Shown: positions 11,635 to 21,045 of the stretch, piece by piece
Numbering within the stretch: the first letter of the stretch is position 1
How the letters are laid out: every line of letters starts with the position of its first letter
Origin: Candidatus Thalassarchaeum sp.
GTDB taxonomy: Archaea; Thermoplasmatota; Poseidoniia; Poseidoniales; Thalassarchaeaceae
Reading direction: 5' to 3'
DNA: 64,000 bases
NCBI GenBank assembly: GCA_022449345.1
Contig: JAKURL010000007.1
Location: 18,181-82,180 of the forward strand
Notes under the pieces: model-generated
The model's input: the letters and a program-made list of their open reading frames with translations, nothing else
Told to the model about the DNA's origin: nothing
The model's database searches: none
Translations under genes and position numbers: made by a program

Positions 11635-12327
11635 GTGCGACTAGACATCCAGATAGAACGGGGTTCAGCCATGTACGACTTCCACAACGTCGCATTGACT
11701 CCTACACAGAGCCTATTGCTGAACATTTGCATCCTCTCCGTAATCGTCTTCGCTGTGCTCCGTAGCGAGCGAAGATTGGATGATTATAACCCAATTGCAA
11801 TGCTTGGTGTCTTGGCTATTTTCGGAATTGCCGGCCGAATTCTTCTCGATCCAATTCCTAACTTCCAGCCAGTCACCGTAATCGTATTACTTGCGGGAAT
11901 TTACTACGGCGCTCCTCGTGCTGTTGCTCTCGCAGGCATAATCGCACTAGCCTCTAATTTCGCTGTACTCGGTCACGGACCTTGGACACTATTCCAAGTC
12001 GCAGGTTGGGGGCTGGTCGGCTTCGCAGGCGCTTTCTTCGCTGACCACCTTCTGAAGGACGGCCGCCTTCAATTGAATAGATTGGCCGGACTAGCAATAA
12101 TCTCAGCCTTCGCCTTCGATTGGGTAGTCTCATCGAGTATCCTCCTCAAGACCGATGTCTCGATGCTAGCACCATATCTTCTCAACGGCTTGCTATTCGA
12201 TCTCTACCACGCCGTCGGCAACCTAGTCTTCGTCGCTTGGCTCGCCAACCCGTTGGGCGAGATTATGCTACGTCACAGGGTAGAGCCTAGTAGCCAATCG
12301 GTGAGTGAAGTTGTCACAAACAGATGA
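11635..12327 (+). CDS. ECF transporter S component-like membrane protein
   Basis: Polytopic 230-aa protein; GIAGRILLDPIPNFQPVTVIVLLAGIYYGAPRAVALAGIIALASNF is typical of ECF S-component architecture. Confidence 0.65.
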   Translation: MRLDIQIERGSAMYDFHNVALTPTQSLLLNICILSVIVFAVLRSERRLDDYNPIAMLGVLAIFGIAGRILLDPIPNFQPVTVIVLLAGIYYGAPRAVALAGIIALASNFAVLGHGPWTLFQVAGWGLVGFAGAFFADHLLKDGRLQLNRLAGLAIISAFAFDWVVSSSILLKTDVSMLAPYLLNGLLFDLYHAVGNLVFVAWLANPLGEIMLRHRVEPSSQSVSEVVTNR

Positions 12328-12334
12328 AATCACA

Positions 12335-12679
12335 ATGGTCTTGGTGACCCGAGCCGACCTCAAGCTATCCAAAGGCAAGTTAGCTGCACAATGCGGCCAT
12401 GCCGTCATGGAGTGTGCTCTACGAGCGAAGAAACAAACTCCACGAGCCCTAGATAAATACCGCAGAGAAGGAGCGAGGAAGATAGTCTGCAAAGCAGCGG
12501 ATGAAGAATCACTTCGAAAGATACTGACACAGGCAAAGAAAGCAGGACTAGTTTGCTACCTAGTCAAAGATGCAGGCCACACTGAGATTCCACCAGGTAC
12601 CGTAACTGTTGTTGGTATAGGACCGGGCCTTAGGTCTGACATAGACAAGATAACCGGCGACCTGCAATTAGTCGGATAA
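12335..12679 (+). CDS. pth2: Peptidyl-tRNA hydrolase, Pth2 type
   Basis: MVLVTRADLKLSKGKLAAQCGHAVMECAL and AGHTEIPPGTVTVVGIGPG. The ORF track start at 12305 is an alternative GTG. Confidence 0.95.
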   Translation: MVLVTRADLKLSKGKLAAQCGHAVMECALRAKKQTPRALDKYRREGARKIVCKAADEESLRKILTQAKKAGLVCYLVKDAGHTEIPPGTVTVVGIGPGLRSDIDKITGDLQLVG

Positions 12680-12700
12680 GCACCCGAAACCAAAGAAACC

Positions 12701-12722
12701 CCACAGAGCGAATGCTCTGTGG
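12701..12722. terminator. Intergenic stem-loop CCACAGAGC-GAAT-GCTCTGTGG followed by GGGGTTTT
   Basis: Perfect 9-bp inverted repeat 22 nt after the pth2 stop; T4 run follows. Confidence 0.7.
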
Positions 12723-12741
12723 GGGGTTTTGAGAATCGGCT

Positions 12742-12769
12742 AGACTGGGGGACCGAAGTCCCCCAGTCT
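12742..12769. terminator. Intergenic stem-loop AGACTGGGGGAC-CGAA-GTCCCCCAGTCT
   Basis: Perfect 12-bp inverted repeat with 4-nt loop between convergent genes. Confidence 0.65.
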
Positions 12770-12807
12770 GCCTTACGTGTTTCAGAATCCTAAATTACTG
12801 ATTCAGA

Positions 12808-13404
12808 TCAAATTGCGTCATCGATCAAGCCACCAAGCATTGCACCGAGTCCAATTATGACTCCGTCCATTACCCAGTTGCTTAGACCTTCGACGATGTT
12901 GCCGCCGCCAACAAGCTCACTTGCCATCATGTCAGCACCGCCTACACCAGCTCCTAGGGAGCCAGCAAGGGCAACAACTGCGAAAGCAGTCATCCAGCCA
13001 TCGCACCTGCCTGCAATTGCACCAATAAGTGCACCAGCAGCCAACATCATTACAGCGCCATCCATAGCGTTGTCTTCAGCACCCCATACGTCGACGCCCC
13101 ACATTTCTGAGTCTGCCGCTGTTACGTCGCCAGCCTCAGCCATCAGTAGCAACGCAAGCGCTGCACCGAGTACTTGGAACAGCAAGCGCATACCGTTTCC
13201 GATCCACGCATCTGTGTCCTGTAGGTCACCAGTCATTGCACTGATCCAGGTGAACATAGGCAGAACGTGTGCTCCTGCCATAGCCGCCATGACGACAGCG
13301 AGTAGTACACCCATCATCACCATGTTGTCTTCACCGAGAACCAGTAGTGACACCGCGAAAGCGCCACCAAGTTCTGCCATGTTCGTTTTCCAATCCATTT
13401 CCAT
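12808..13404 (-). CDS. Divergent aquaporin (MIP)-like membrane protein
   Basis: Two-half hydrophobic layout; MAELGGAFAVSLLV, MAGAHVLPMFTW (cf. SGAHVNPAVT) and LFQVLGAALALLL resemble MIP family. SD-like GGAGG upstream of the ATG. Confidence 0.5.
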   Translation of the reverse strand: MEMDWKTNMAELGGAFAVSLLVLGEDNMVMMGVLLAVVMAAMAGAHVLPMFTWISAMTGDLQDTDAWIGNGMRLLFQVLGAALALLLMAEAGDVTAADSEMWGVDVWGAEDNAMDGAVMMLAAGALIGAIAGRCDGWMTAFAVVALAGSLGAGVGGADMMASELVGGGNIVEGLSNWVMDGVIIGLGAMLGGLIDDAI

Positions 13405-13451
13405 ATTATTTCCTCCTCGCCTAAGCGAGTAGTTGTGGGTCTTTCGGTGAG

Positions 13452-13459
13452 TATATAAT
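13452..13459 (-). promoter_or_regulatory. Putative TATA box (TTATATAC) for the aquaporin-like gene
   Basis: gtatataa on + strand ~50 bp upstream of the minus-strand ATG at 13404. Confidence 0.5.
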
Positions 13460-13627
13460 CAATGTTGCTTGAAACCCCCAAAATAGAGTGGATTTAGCAC
13501 ATTTTTCCGAACGCCGGTGTTGCTGAGAACACCTGATAACGCAGATGATATCGAGTGTTGCCTAAACAATTCGGTGCTCTGCACCGATTCGGGAACCGTC
13601 AATAATCCCAACCACCCCTCACCACCT

Positions 13628-14164
13628 ATGGTGGTGCAGGTTGAACTCGACCCTGAGGTTCGAAATAGCCTGCTTTCTGAGTGCTCAGGCCTTTCAGGCC
13701 TGGTCGATTGGTTGGATGCGATTGATCGACGTCCAGGACTAGCTGAACTCGATGTACACCTCAGAGGTATGGACGTCAACCTCGATGCGCTTCGAGAATG
13801 CATCGGCTACGCCGATGACGGATACCAGCGCAACGTAATCAAGAAATCCGAGTTCTACGAACTCGTCGCAATTTGCTGGACACCGGGTCAAGATACTCCA
13901 ATTCACGATCACGTCGGTTCTGACTGTGCTTTCCTAATCGCTGACGGCGTCTCTACAGAGACGATTTACAAATTGAATGACGAAGGCCTTGCTTTCCCAG
14001 TTGAGGTCCGCACATACCAACCTGGGGAAGTATGTGCAGCTGAGGAACCTGACATTCACCGTGTTTCTAATGACTCGGATTCAGAACTCATAAATGTGCA
14101 CGTCTACACTCCCCCTCTGTACGCTTACAACATATACGCACCGGCTTCCGAGCCGACCGCGTAG
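13628..14164 (+). CDS. Cysteine dioxygenase type I
   Basis: WTPGQDTPIHDHVGSDCAFLIADG and EEPDIHRVSN cupin metal motifs. ORF opens at GTG 13517; ATG at 13628 is preferred. Confidence 0.8.
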   Translation: MVVQVELDPEVRNSLLSECSGLSGLVDWLDAIDRRPGLAELDVHLRGMDVNLDALRECIGYADDGYQRNVIKKSEFYELVAICWTPGQDTPIHDHVGSDCAFLIADGVSTETIYKLNDEGLAFPVEVRTYQPGEVCAAEEPDIHRVSNDSDSELINVHVYTPPLYAYNIYAPASEPTA

Positions 14165-14188
14165 CGGTCGAATTTCAATCGCGGGATT

Positions 14189-15508
14189 TCAAGCGATTCC
14201 AGCATCTCGTTTGTATTCCTCATACACTTCTCGGAACAATTGGATGTCCGATTCGAAAGTCTCAGGTAGCAAAGGTCCGAAAGAGAATCTGAAGAATCGA
14301 TAATACGGTGTTTGGTAACTTGGATTCTTTGAATGGGGTCTAGCCATATCACAATCTTTGGCACAAAGAATTGCAGCTCCACGTTTGAACAATCGTTTGT
14401 TCAATTCGTCACTGGTCATTCCTTGGGGTAATTCCAACCAATGGTAGAAGCCACCCTTACCGGTGTAAACACCTAGGCCCATTTCTGCGAACGCCTTTCC
14501 GTACCGTTCTCGTTGCCAATTGTAATGTTGCTCGACAGCTGCCCTCGCCTTCTTCACTCGACTTGGCTCGAGAAGCATAACCGCATAGTGCTGCGAAGGG
14601 TGGCTGACCCCTCCCATTCCAAAACTAGAGTAATTCGACATCGTTTCGATATTGGTTTTGCTGGAGATAATCCAGCCGATACGGATTCCAGGCGATTGCA
14701 ATCCTTTGGTGCAAGCGCCGGCAAGGAAGACATTGCTATTGTTGAGGTCTTGGACAAACTCGATTCCACTTACCGATGGCGAGTGAAACATCTCGTATGC
14801 TTCGTCGAGGAGAATACCATTGCCGGACTGTTCCGCCATCTCAATGAGTTCTCGTAACTCTTCACCTGAGCGAGTTTGTCCAGAGGGATTTTGCGGATTC
14901 GAAATTACTGGCATTAGACCAATTCCTTCGCTGACTCCAGAACGGTCGTAATACTCTGAATTGTGTGGGTGAAAATTATTCTCTTTGTTGAATGGAACAA
15001 TTTCGTATTCGGTATTTGTTTGAGTTAGAATATCGAGATAAGCTGGCCACTCTATATTGCCGATTCTAACCTTGATGTGATCTTTGAGGAAGGCCATCAC
15101 AGTGTAAATTCCTGGCCGTCCTCCGGCGAAGACCATGACGTTCTCTGGAGTGATTGTTGAGCCATACCTTGAGTTGTAAAAATCGACGATTGCCTCACGC
15201 AATTTTGGATGACCCCAAGCCTTCGGATAAAATCGATCTTCCCAAGTCACATCGACACTATCTGGAAGAGGTGGTCCACCGAATTTCTCTAGTGGAGTTG
15301 TTAGTGGGAAACCCTGAGACCAGGAATGAGTTCCTTCAGTTCCCATGAAGCTTCCAAAGGTGTCTCTGAAAGCGTAAAGCGTCTCGTAAATTCCCATAGG
15401 CGGACAGTTGTCGGAGAGAAAAGATTCCACTTGCCCAGTCATTGCTTGTTCTGAACTCCCGTCTATGTCCGTTCCCCCAGTCACACACCTCCGTGAGGCT
15501 GCACACAA
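14189..15508 (-). CDS. PLP-dependent aminotransferase, class I/II
   Basis: VISNPQNPSGQTRSGEEL, GILLDEAYE, AGACTKGLQSPGIRIGW (PLP lysine). True start may be an internal Met (MTGQVESF). Confidence 0.85.
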   Translation of the reverse strand: MCAASRRCVTGGTDIDGSSEQAMTGQVESFLSDNCPPMGIYETLYAFRDTFGSFMGTEGTHSWSQGFPLTTPLEKFGGPPLPDSVDVTWEDRFYPKAWGHPKLREAIVDFYNSRYGSTITPENVMVFAGGRPGIYTVMAFLKDHIKVRIGNIEWPAYLDILTQTNTEYEIVPFNKENNFHPHNSEYYDRSGVSEGIGLMPVISNPQNPSGQTRSGEELRELIEMAEQSGNGILLDEAYEMFHSPSVSGIEFVQDLNNSNVFLAGACTKGLQSPGIRIGWIISSKTNIETMSNYSSFGMGGVSHPSQHYAVMLLEPSRVKKARAAVEQHYNWQRERYGKAFAEMGLGVYTGKGGFYHWLELPQGMTSDELNKRLFKRGAAILCAKDCDMARPHSKNPSYQTPYYRFFRFSFGPLLPETFESDIQLFREVYEEYKRDAGIA

Positions 15509-15588
15509 ATGAGTTTGACCGTCCTACTTTCCAATAGCAAGTATATGCCTAACAAAGCGTTAAGTTCGTTTAGTACTGTCAGGCTTCC

Positions 15589-18500
15589 ATGAGCCGACCC
15601 GATAGACGCCAATTCTGCCTCGCCCTAGTTCTTACCGTGCTACTCCTAGGGATGTCCGCATCATTCTCTGTGGACTCAAGCGTAAAGGAGGAATTAGCAG
15701 AGGACGTTGTTGTAGAGACTAGACACCTTTCAAATCAGAGTATTATGGGATTCCAATCGGGCTCTATATTTTCAAATACGAGTCTCACTGCCTCAATTAG
15801 CTACACTTGCGTGAATATGGCCAACAACAGAATGAAGTGTTGGGGGCACGGTCACCAAGGTCAGATTGGAGATGGGTGGTCCGGTGACAGATACAACGCT
15901 ACGTTTGTACTCCTTGGAGCAGAAGGAGGGCCTCCATACGCTTACTCCCACGGTTCCTTTGGACAACACACGATTGCTCGAATGACAGACGGCACTCTAC
16001 AGGCTTGGGGGCACGACGGCTGGGGGCAACTCGGACATGGCCACTACGGTGGACAACACAACAGCCCCAAGCCGGTATCAATGCCTTTTGGCAGAACGGC
16101 ACTACATGCTGAAACAGGCATGCAAACTAGTTGTGCTGTGATGGATGACCAATCCCTTTGGTGCTGGGGTCGAAACGACCCATTTGGACAGGTAGGTAAC
16201 AACAACTCGACCGGTGACGAGGTGTCCGTCCCAATGCACATCCCCATTCCTAATAACCAGAGCGTTATCGCTCTCGCGGGAGGCACCAACTTCTGGTGCA
16301 TTATTCTAGAGGACCGTAGCGGAATGTGCTGGGGTTCTAACACTAACGGGCAACTTGGAAACGGAGTCTCCACAGGCCATGGTGCAAACGCTTCTTGGTC
16401 GAATCCAGCTCCAGAACCTATCACTATACTTCCGCAGAACCGGAGTTTGGCGGCAATTTCCACAGGTCAACTCCACGTTTGCGCTATTCTTGACAATGGT
16501 AGCGTTGTTTGCTGGGGGGGGAACAATCACGGGCAAATCGGTAATGGAACATATGGTGACGACGGGGACTCCGCCGTAACCACTCCTCAATATGTATCTC
16601 TACCTGCAGGTAGAACCGCGATTTCGATTGATTCTGGCTTTTATCACAACTGTGCTATCTTAGATGATCACAGCACTTGGTGTTGGGGCAGGAACAACCA
16701 CGGACAGCTCGGTGATGGCACCACTACGAACAGTTCAACACCCATAGAGATCAGTGTACCAGGACTTGAGTTTGCCTCAATCTCGGCCGGCGCTTACCAT
16801 ACCTGTGCTGTAGCAACCAATGCCTCTGTTTGGTGCTGGGGCCAGCATGACAATGGACAACTGGGTCTCGGTGGCGATGTTACCGGATGGCCCTATGATA
16901 GCGATGTTCCAGCGTGGGTAAATATTTCTCGAGGTTTTGCTACAGACACTGTATCGATGAGTAATCGAGATCATGATGGCGACGGACTTCTCTCTATATT
17001 CGATCCCACACCCTATGGGCCTCCAATTTGCCCTCCGGGCGAATACATAGTTCCAGCCGAAGAGAAATGTTACGAAGCGGCGCCAGGACATTATGTCCCA
17101 AACTCCAACATGACCTATGAATTGGAGTGTCTTGCCGGAACTTTCCAACCAAATTCTGGGCAGTCTTTCTGCTACGAAGCAGCGCCTGGATTTTATGTTG
17201 AATTCAATGCCGCGATTAGCGCTGAAATTTGCCCTATTGGGTCATATCAAAATCAAACAGGACAAACATCCTGTATTGCTACACCTGCTGGACATTATTC
17301 AGACTTTGAAGGCTCAATAGACCCAATCCCATGTGATGTAGGTAATTATCAACCATTGACGGGTCAGTCGAATTGTCAAAATAGCGATGCTGGTCACTAT
17401 GTTCCAATCGAGGGTCAGGCTGAACAGACCGCCTGTGAAGCCGGGACCTACCAACCCGGAACTGGAATGGACCATTGTTGGCGAGCCAATGTAGGCTATT
17501 ATGTGAGTCAGGAAGGTGCCACGGAACAAGCAGACTGCCAACCGGGAACCTATGCTGACGTGCGAGGTTTGGCTGAGTGTAAAGATGCTGACCCAGGCCA
17601 TTACGTAGCCACCAACCTTTCAGTAAGTCAGTCAGCCTGCCCTCCCGGTCAATACCAACCGCTCTCGGGTCAGGACAGTTGTCAAATTACTGACGCGGGA
17701 CACTACAATCCAGCTTCAGGTTCACCTGATATGGTTCCCTGTGAGCAAGGATATTTCCAAGATCAAATGGGAAGCACATCTTGTAATCCATCACAGCCGG
17801 GATACCACGTTCCAGATACAGGTTCAATTAGTCAGACCGAATGTCCAGTCGGTACATATTCTTCTGAAAATGCTGTTATTACCTGTACCGATGCATCACT
17901 CGGTTACCACGTTCCAAGCACCGGCTCAAATGTGGAATTTGAATGTCTGGCGGGGACCTATACTTCAGAGGAAGGCTCCTCATCATGTAAAGACGCAGAC
18001 CCGGGACACATCGTTAGATTCGACGGCTCCTCTGGGCAGGAATCATGTATGCAAGGAACCTATCAAGCCGACTCGGGAACTACCGATTGTGTTGCAGCGG
18101 CTCCCGGATATTATGTCGATTCAACTGCCGCCATAGATCAGAAAGCATGCCTTCCAGGCACCTACCAATGGGACTACGGCCAAACCGATTGTTTGGAATC
18201 TCCGCCAGGAAAATATTCTGCAGACAGTGGTTCATCAACCGTAGACAATTGTGACCCAGGCACATATCAGCCAGATACTGGTCAAGCCTCTTGTTTAGAT
18301 GCTGATCCAGGATATTACGTAGACGATTTTGGAGCAACTGAACAGGTTCCATGTGAAGTTGGAAGTTTTCAGAATCTTGCAGGACAAGGCGAGTGTAAGC
18401 CAGCCGAACCCGGCCACATGGTATCGGCTGCTGGCTCAGGTGAGCAAACCCCATGTTCATCCGGAACTTACCAACCAATGTTTGGCCGGGATAGTTGTAT

Positions 18501-18825
18501 CATAGCCAGCGTTGACTACTTCGTTGAATCCGCAGGTTCTTCCAAACAAACACGTTGTCCTTCAGGAGAATCTCAACCCGAAGAAGGGCAATCATCCTGT
18601 ATCAAAAATGAGGATGATTCACTTCCAATTTTGGCAATTGCTGGAGCGGTAATAGTCGTCCTTGCAATAGGTGGATTCCTAATGACTAAAGGAAAGAGTG
18701 AACCCGCCCCTAAAGACAGAAGAAGAAAGCCTCCTAAAGGCGCGAGGCGCAGGAAAAAGCGACCAGAAGGAGCTCGTAAACCTAGGCCAAATGAGGCCAC
18801 AGAGGCGAAAAAAGAAGAAGATTGA
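15589..18825 (+). CDS. Cell-surface protein: signal peptide, RCC1-type repeats, Asp-rich Ca-type linker, tandem Cys-rich (GCC2/GCC3 / ephrin-receptor-like) repeats, C-terminal TM and basic tail
   Basis: About seven WG-x4-GQ-[ILV]-G RCC1 signatures; DHDGDGLLSIFDPTP linker; more than 10 repeats of C-x2-G-[TSN]-[YF]-Q-x(5)-GQ-x2-C-x(4)-PGHYV; TM LPILAIAGAVIVVLAIGGFLM then KR-rich tail. Confidence 0.85.
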   Translation: MSRPDRRQFCLALVLTVLLLGMSASFSVDSSVKEELAEDVVVETRHLSNQSIMGFQSGSIFSNTSLTASISYTCVNMANNRMKCWGHGHQGQIGDGWSGDRYNATFVLLGAEGGPPYAYSHGSFGQHTIARMTDGTLQAWGHDGWGQLGHGHYGGQHNSPKPVSMPFGRTALHAETGMQTSCAVMDDQSLWCWGRNDPFGQVGNNNSTGDEVSVPMHIPIPNNQSVIALAGGTNFWCIILEDRSGMCWGSNTNGQLGNGVSTGHGANASWSNPAPEPITILPQNRSLAAISTGQLHVCAILDNGSVVCWGGNNHGQIGNGTYGDDGDSAVTTPQYVSLPAGRTAISIDSGFYHNCAILDDHSTWCWGRNNHGQLGDGTTTNSSTPIEISVPGLEFASISAGAYHTCAVATNASVWCWGQHDNGQLGLGGDVTGWPYDSDVPAWVNISRGFATDTVSMSNRDHDGDGLLSIFDPTPYGPPICPPGEYIVPAEEKCYEAAPGHYVPNSNMTYELECLAGTFQPNSGQSFCYEAAPGFYVEFNAAISAEICPIGSYQNQTGQTSCIATPAGHYSDFEGSIDPIPCDVGNYQPLTGQSNCQNSDAGHYVPIEGQAEQTACEAGTYQPGTGMDHCWRANVGYYVSQEGATEQADCQPGTYADVRGLAECKDADPGHYVATNLSVSQSACPPGQYQPLSGQDSCQITDAGHYNPASGSPDMVPCEQGYFQDQMGSTSCNPSQPGYHVPDTGSISQTECPVGTYSSENAVITCTDASLGYHVPSTGSNVEFECLAGTYTSEEGSSSCKDADPGHIVRFDGSSGQESCMQGTYQADSGTTDCVAAAPGYYVDSTAAIDQKACLPGTYQWDYGQTDCLESPPGKYSADSGSSTVDNCDPGTYQPDTGQASCLDADPGYYVDDFGATEQVPCEVGSFQNLAGQGECKPAEPGHMVSAAGSGEQTPCSSGTYQPMFGRDSCIIASVDYFVESAGSSKQTRCPSGESQPEEGQSSCIKNEDDSLPILAIAGAVIVVLAIGGFLMTKGKSEPAPKDRRRKPPKGARRRKKRPEGARKPRPNEATEAKKEED
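17023..18605 (+). repeat. Tandem ~45-50 aa Cys-rich repeats within the surface-protein gene
   Basis: Periodic CxxGxYQ...GQxxC...PGxYV blocks in translation of 15589..18825. Confidence 0.8.
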
Positions 18826-18936
18826 TTCGTGAATAATTTTCGGCTTTACTTTCGTCGAATATCACGCACTAGGCTGCTTTCACTGAAGAACAACCTTCTC
18901 GGTTCTCTTGAAATGTGAGTCCGAGTCGGCATAATC

Positions 18937-20004
18937 ATGCGCGAGTATCCGTCTGATAGGATCGACCTTCGCAGTGACACGGTCACTCAACCCACGCAGG
19001 CAATGCGCGAGGCCATGGCTGCCGCAGTGGTCGGCGACGACGTTCTGGGAGACGATCCCACTGTGATTGAGCTCCAGAACCGCGTTGCTGAGATGCTTGG
19101 CAAGGAGGCCGCCCTGTTCGTTCCTTCGGGAACGATGTCCAATGCCGTTGCAATCAAGACCCAGACCAGACCGGGAGATGAGATCGTCGCCCATCGTAAG
19201 AGTCACATCTACATGTACGAGGCTGGTGGGTACGCGATGCTCTCAGGTTGCTCGATATCACTGGTTGAGGGGTATCGTGGATTGATGTCTCCGAAAGACG
19301 TCCAGATGGCTATCCGCAAGGTCGCCGGAAGCGACTCCCACTACCCTGAGTGCACCCTGATTTGTGTAGAGAACACAGCCAATGTAGGAGGTGGGTCGAT
19401 CTACGAGCAGGAGACCCTAGACGCAATCTGCGAGGTTGCCCACAGAAACGACTGCCGCGCCCATCTGGACGGCGCGAGGATGTTCAATGCGGTCATCGCC
19501 AGCGGAATCGATCCAGCGAGGATGGTCAGGGACTTCGACACCATCTCGATTTGCCTTTCCAAGGGTCTGGGAGCACCCGTCGGCTCGGTATTGGTCGGTG
19601 ACTCTGCGACGATTGCTGAGGCTCACAGGTGGCGCAAGATGTTCGGAGGCGGAATGAGGCAGGCCGGAATGCTCGCAGCCGCAGGTCTCTACGCTTTGGA
19701 TAACAACATCGACAGGCTCGCCGAAGACCATGCCCGAGCCCGACGCCTCGCCGAGGCTGTCGACGCAATGGAGGCGTTCTCAATCGACCTTGGAGCGGTG
19801 CAGTCCAACATGGTATACATCAACTGTGAGAAGGGCGCGGCGAAGATTCTGGTCGACAAGTTGGCGGATCAGGGAGTAGATGTTCTTGATCTCGAACAGG
19901 GAGTAGATTACGGAGATGTCTCGACAGTCAGAGCAGTTGTCCATCTGCATATTACCGATGAGGATATTGATCGGACGATTGCAGCCTTTGCTGCGACGCA
20001 ATGA
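18937..20004 (+). CDS. Low-specificity L-threonine aldolase
   Basis: [58 protein letters not shown] (PLP lysine). Confidence 0.95.
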   Translation: MREYPSDRIDLRSDTVTQPTQAMREAMAAAVVGDDVLGDDPTVIELQNRVAEMLGKEAALFVPSGTMSNAVAIKTQTRPGDEIVAHRKSHIYMYEAGGYAMLSGCSISLVEGYRGLMSPKDVQMAIRKVAGSDSHYPECTLICVENTANVGGGSIYEQETLDAICEVAHRNDCRAHLDGARMFNAVIASGIDPARMVRDFDTISICLSKGLGAPVGSVLVGDSATIAEAHRWRKMFGGGMRQAGMLAAAGLYALDNNIDRLAEDHARARRLAEAVDAMEAFSIDLGAVQSNMVYINCEKGAAKILVDKLADQGVDVLDLEQGVDYGDVSTVRAVVHLHITDEDIDRTIAAFAATQ

Positions 20005-20043
20005 GGGCGAACCCTTCATCATCAAAGCGATTTCCGCAAATCG

Positions 20044-20973
20044 ATGCGAACCCTTCTGGCAGTCTCACTCACCGCCCTATTGCTAGCACCAATGGGTGCT
20101 CTAGCAGAGAGTGGAACTATTTGGGTCGATGCTAGAGGTCAGCAGGATGCTGGAACCTTTGGCGGCTTAACGTTGTCAATGGGCAATGGCACGGTAGATG
20201 CTAGCACCAGTTCAGATTACAACGAATTGCCGAATATTGTCGAGGTTTATACTGCAACTTGGTGCATGAATTGCGTTACCTCTGAGCACACGATGAAGAA
20301 TGCAGTCGAGGGCATCGATGCAGTCTTAATCCACTACCATCGGGTGTGGTACGAAATAGAGGATCCATTTGGTTCAGACAGTACTGAGGAGCGTTGGGAA
20401 GGCGTTTACGGAGATGCTTCAAAGGAGGCGATTGGTAGCAAGAGAGCCGCTCCAACTTCAGTTATTGATGGCCAACGTATGCACACTGGTTCGACAGCAA
20501 AAGGAATTTCTCTGCTAGACGATTATTCTCAATCTCTGCAAGTAGGAAATCGAGCTTGGTTCATGGATGGAACGATTGACTTCTCAGTGAGTTTTTCCGA
20601 CTCGGTAGCGAGTTTTTCGTGGAACTTCGATAATCTGGTCTCCTCCTGCGCAGACGATTGCCCAACCCAAACCACAACCCCTTGGGTTCTATTTGTCGAG
20701 GACTCAGCAAGATTTGAGGACGGCTCAAACAATTTGGAAGAGTACATACACGTTAACCACGCAGCCGTTCAGTTGTCCGGGTTCAACGGCACAGAAACAA
20801 TCGACGTTCCTTCCGCTTGGGATGGAGAGGACATGAACGCAGTACTACTAATCGACTGGGAAGTAGAACAAGACCAAGGCCGAGACATTTTTGGCAATCT
20901 ACCAGGGATTGGCGTTGCCAGCCTATTTTCTCTCCTAGCCGCAGCTCCACTAGTAAGAAGTCGGCAACATTGA
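20044..20973 (+). CDS. Secreted/membrane-anchored thioredoxin-fold protein
   Basis: Signal peptide; VEVYTATWCMNCVTSEHTM (CxxC) and KRAAPTSVIDG; C-terminal TM before SRQH. Confidence 0.7.
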   Translation: MRTLLAVSLTALLLAPMGALAESGTIWVDARGQQDAGTFGGLTLSMGNGTVDASTSSDYNELPNIVEVYTATWCMNCVTSEHTMKNAVEGIDAVLIHYHRVWYEIEDPFGSDSTEERWEGVYGDASKEAIGSKRAAPTSVIDGQRMHTGSTAKGISLLDDYSQSLQVGNRAWFMDGTIDFSVSFSDSVASFSWNFDNLVSSCADDCPTQTTTPWVLFVEDSARFEDGSNNLEEYIHVNHAAVQLSGFNGTETIDVPSAWDGEDMNAVLLIDWEVEQDQGRDIFGNLPGIGVASLFSLLAAAPLVRSRQH

Positions 20974-21045
20974 TGACAATCTTGAGTCTCATCCATCGGC
21001 GGGTTCAAGAACCCCCTCAAAGCATCGTAGACGCTCGGTGAGGTC

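Noticed and set aside
12857-13432. 191-aa plus-strand ORF opposite the aquaporin-like gene
   Set aside because: Low-complexity A/P/S/T/I translation typical of an antisense shadow frame; the minus-strand frame has SD, TATA-like box and membrane topology.
16044-18478. Several overlapping alternate-frame ORFs in the surface-protein gene
   Set aside because: Produced by the repetitive coding sequence; no independent start signals or family resemblance.
17023-18605. Repeat array considered as CRISPR
   Set aside because: Periodicity is at protein level with diverged DNA and an open frame; no conserved ~30-bp direct repeats with unique spacers.
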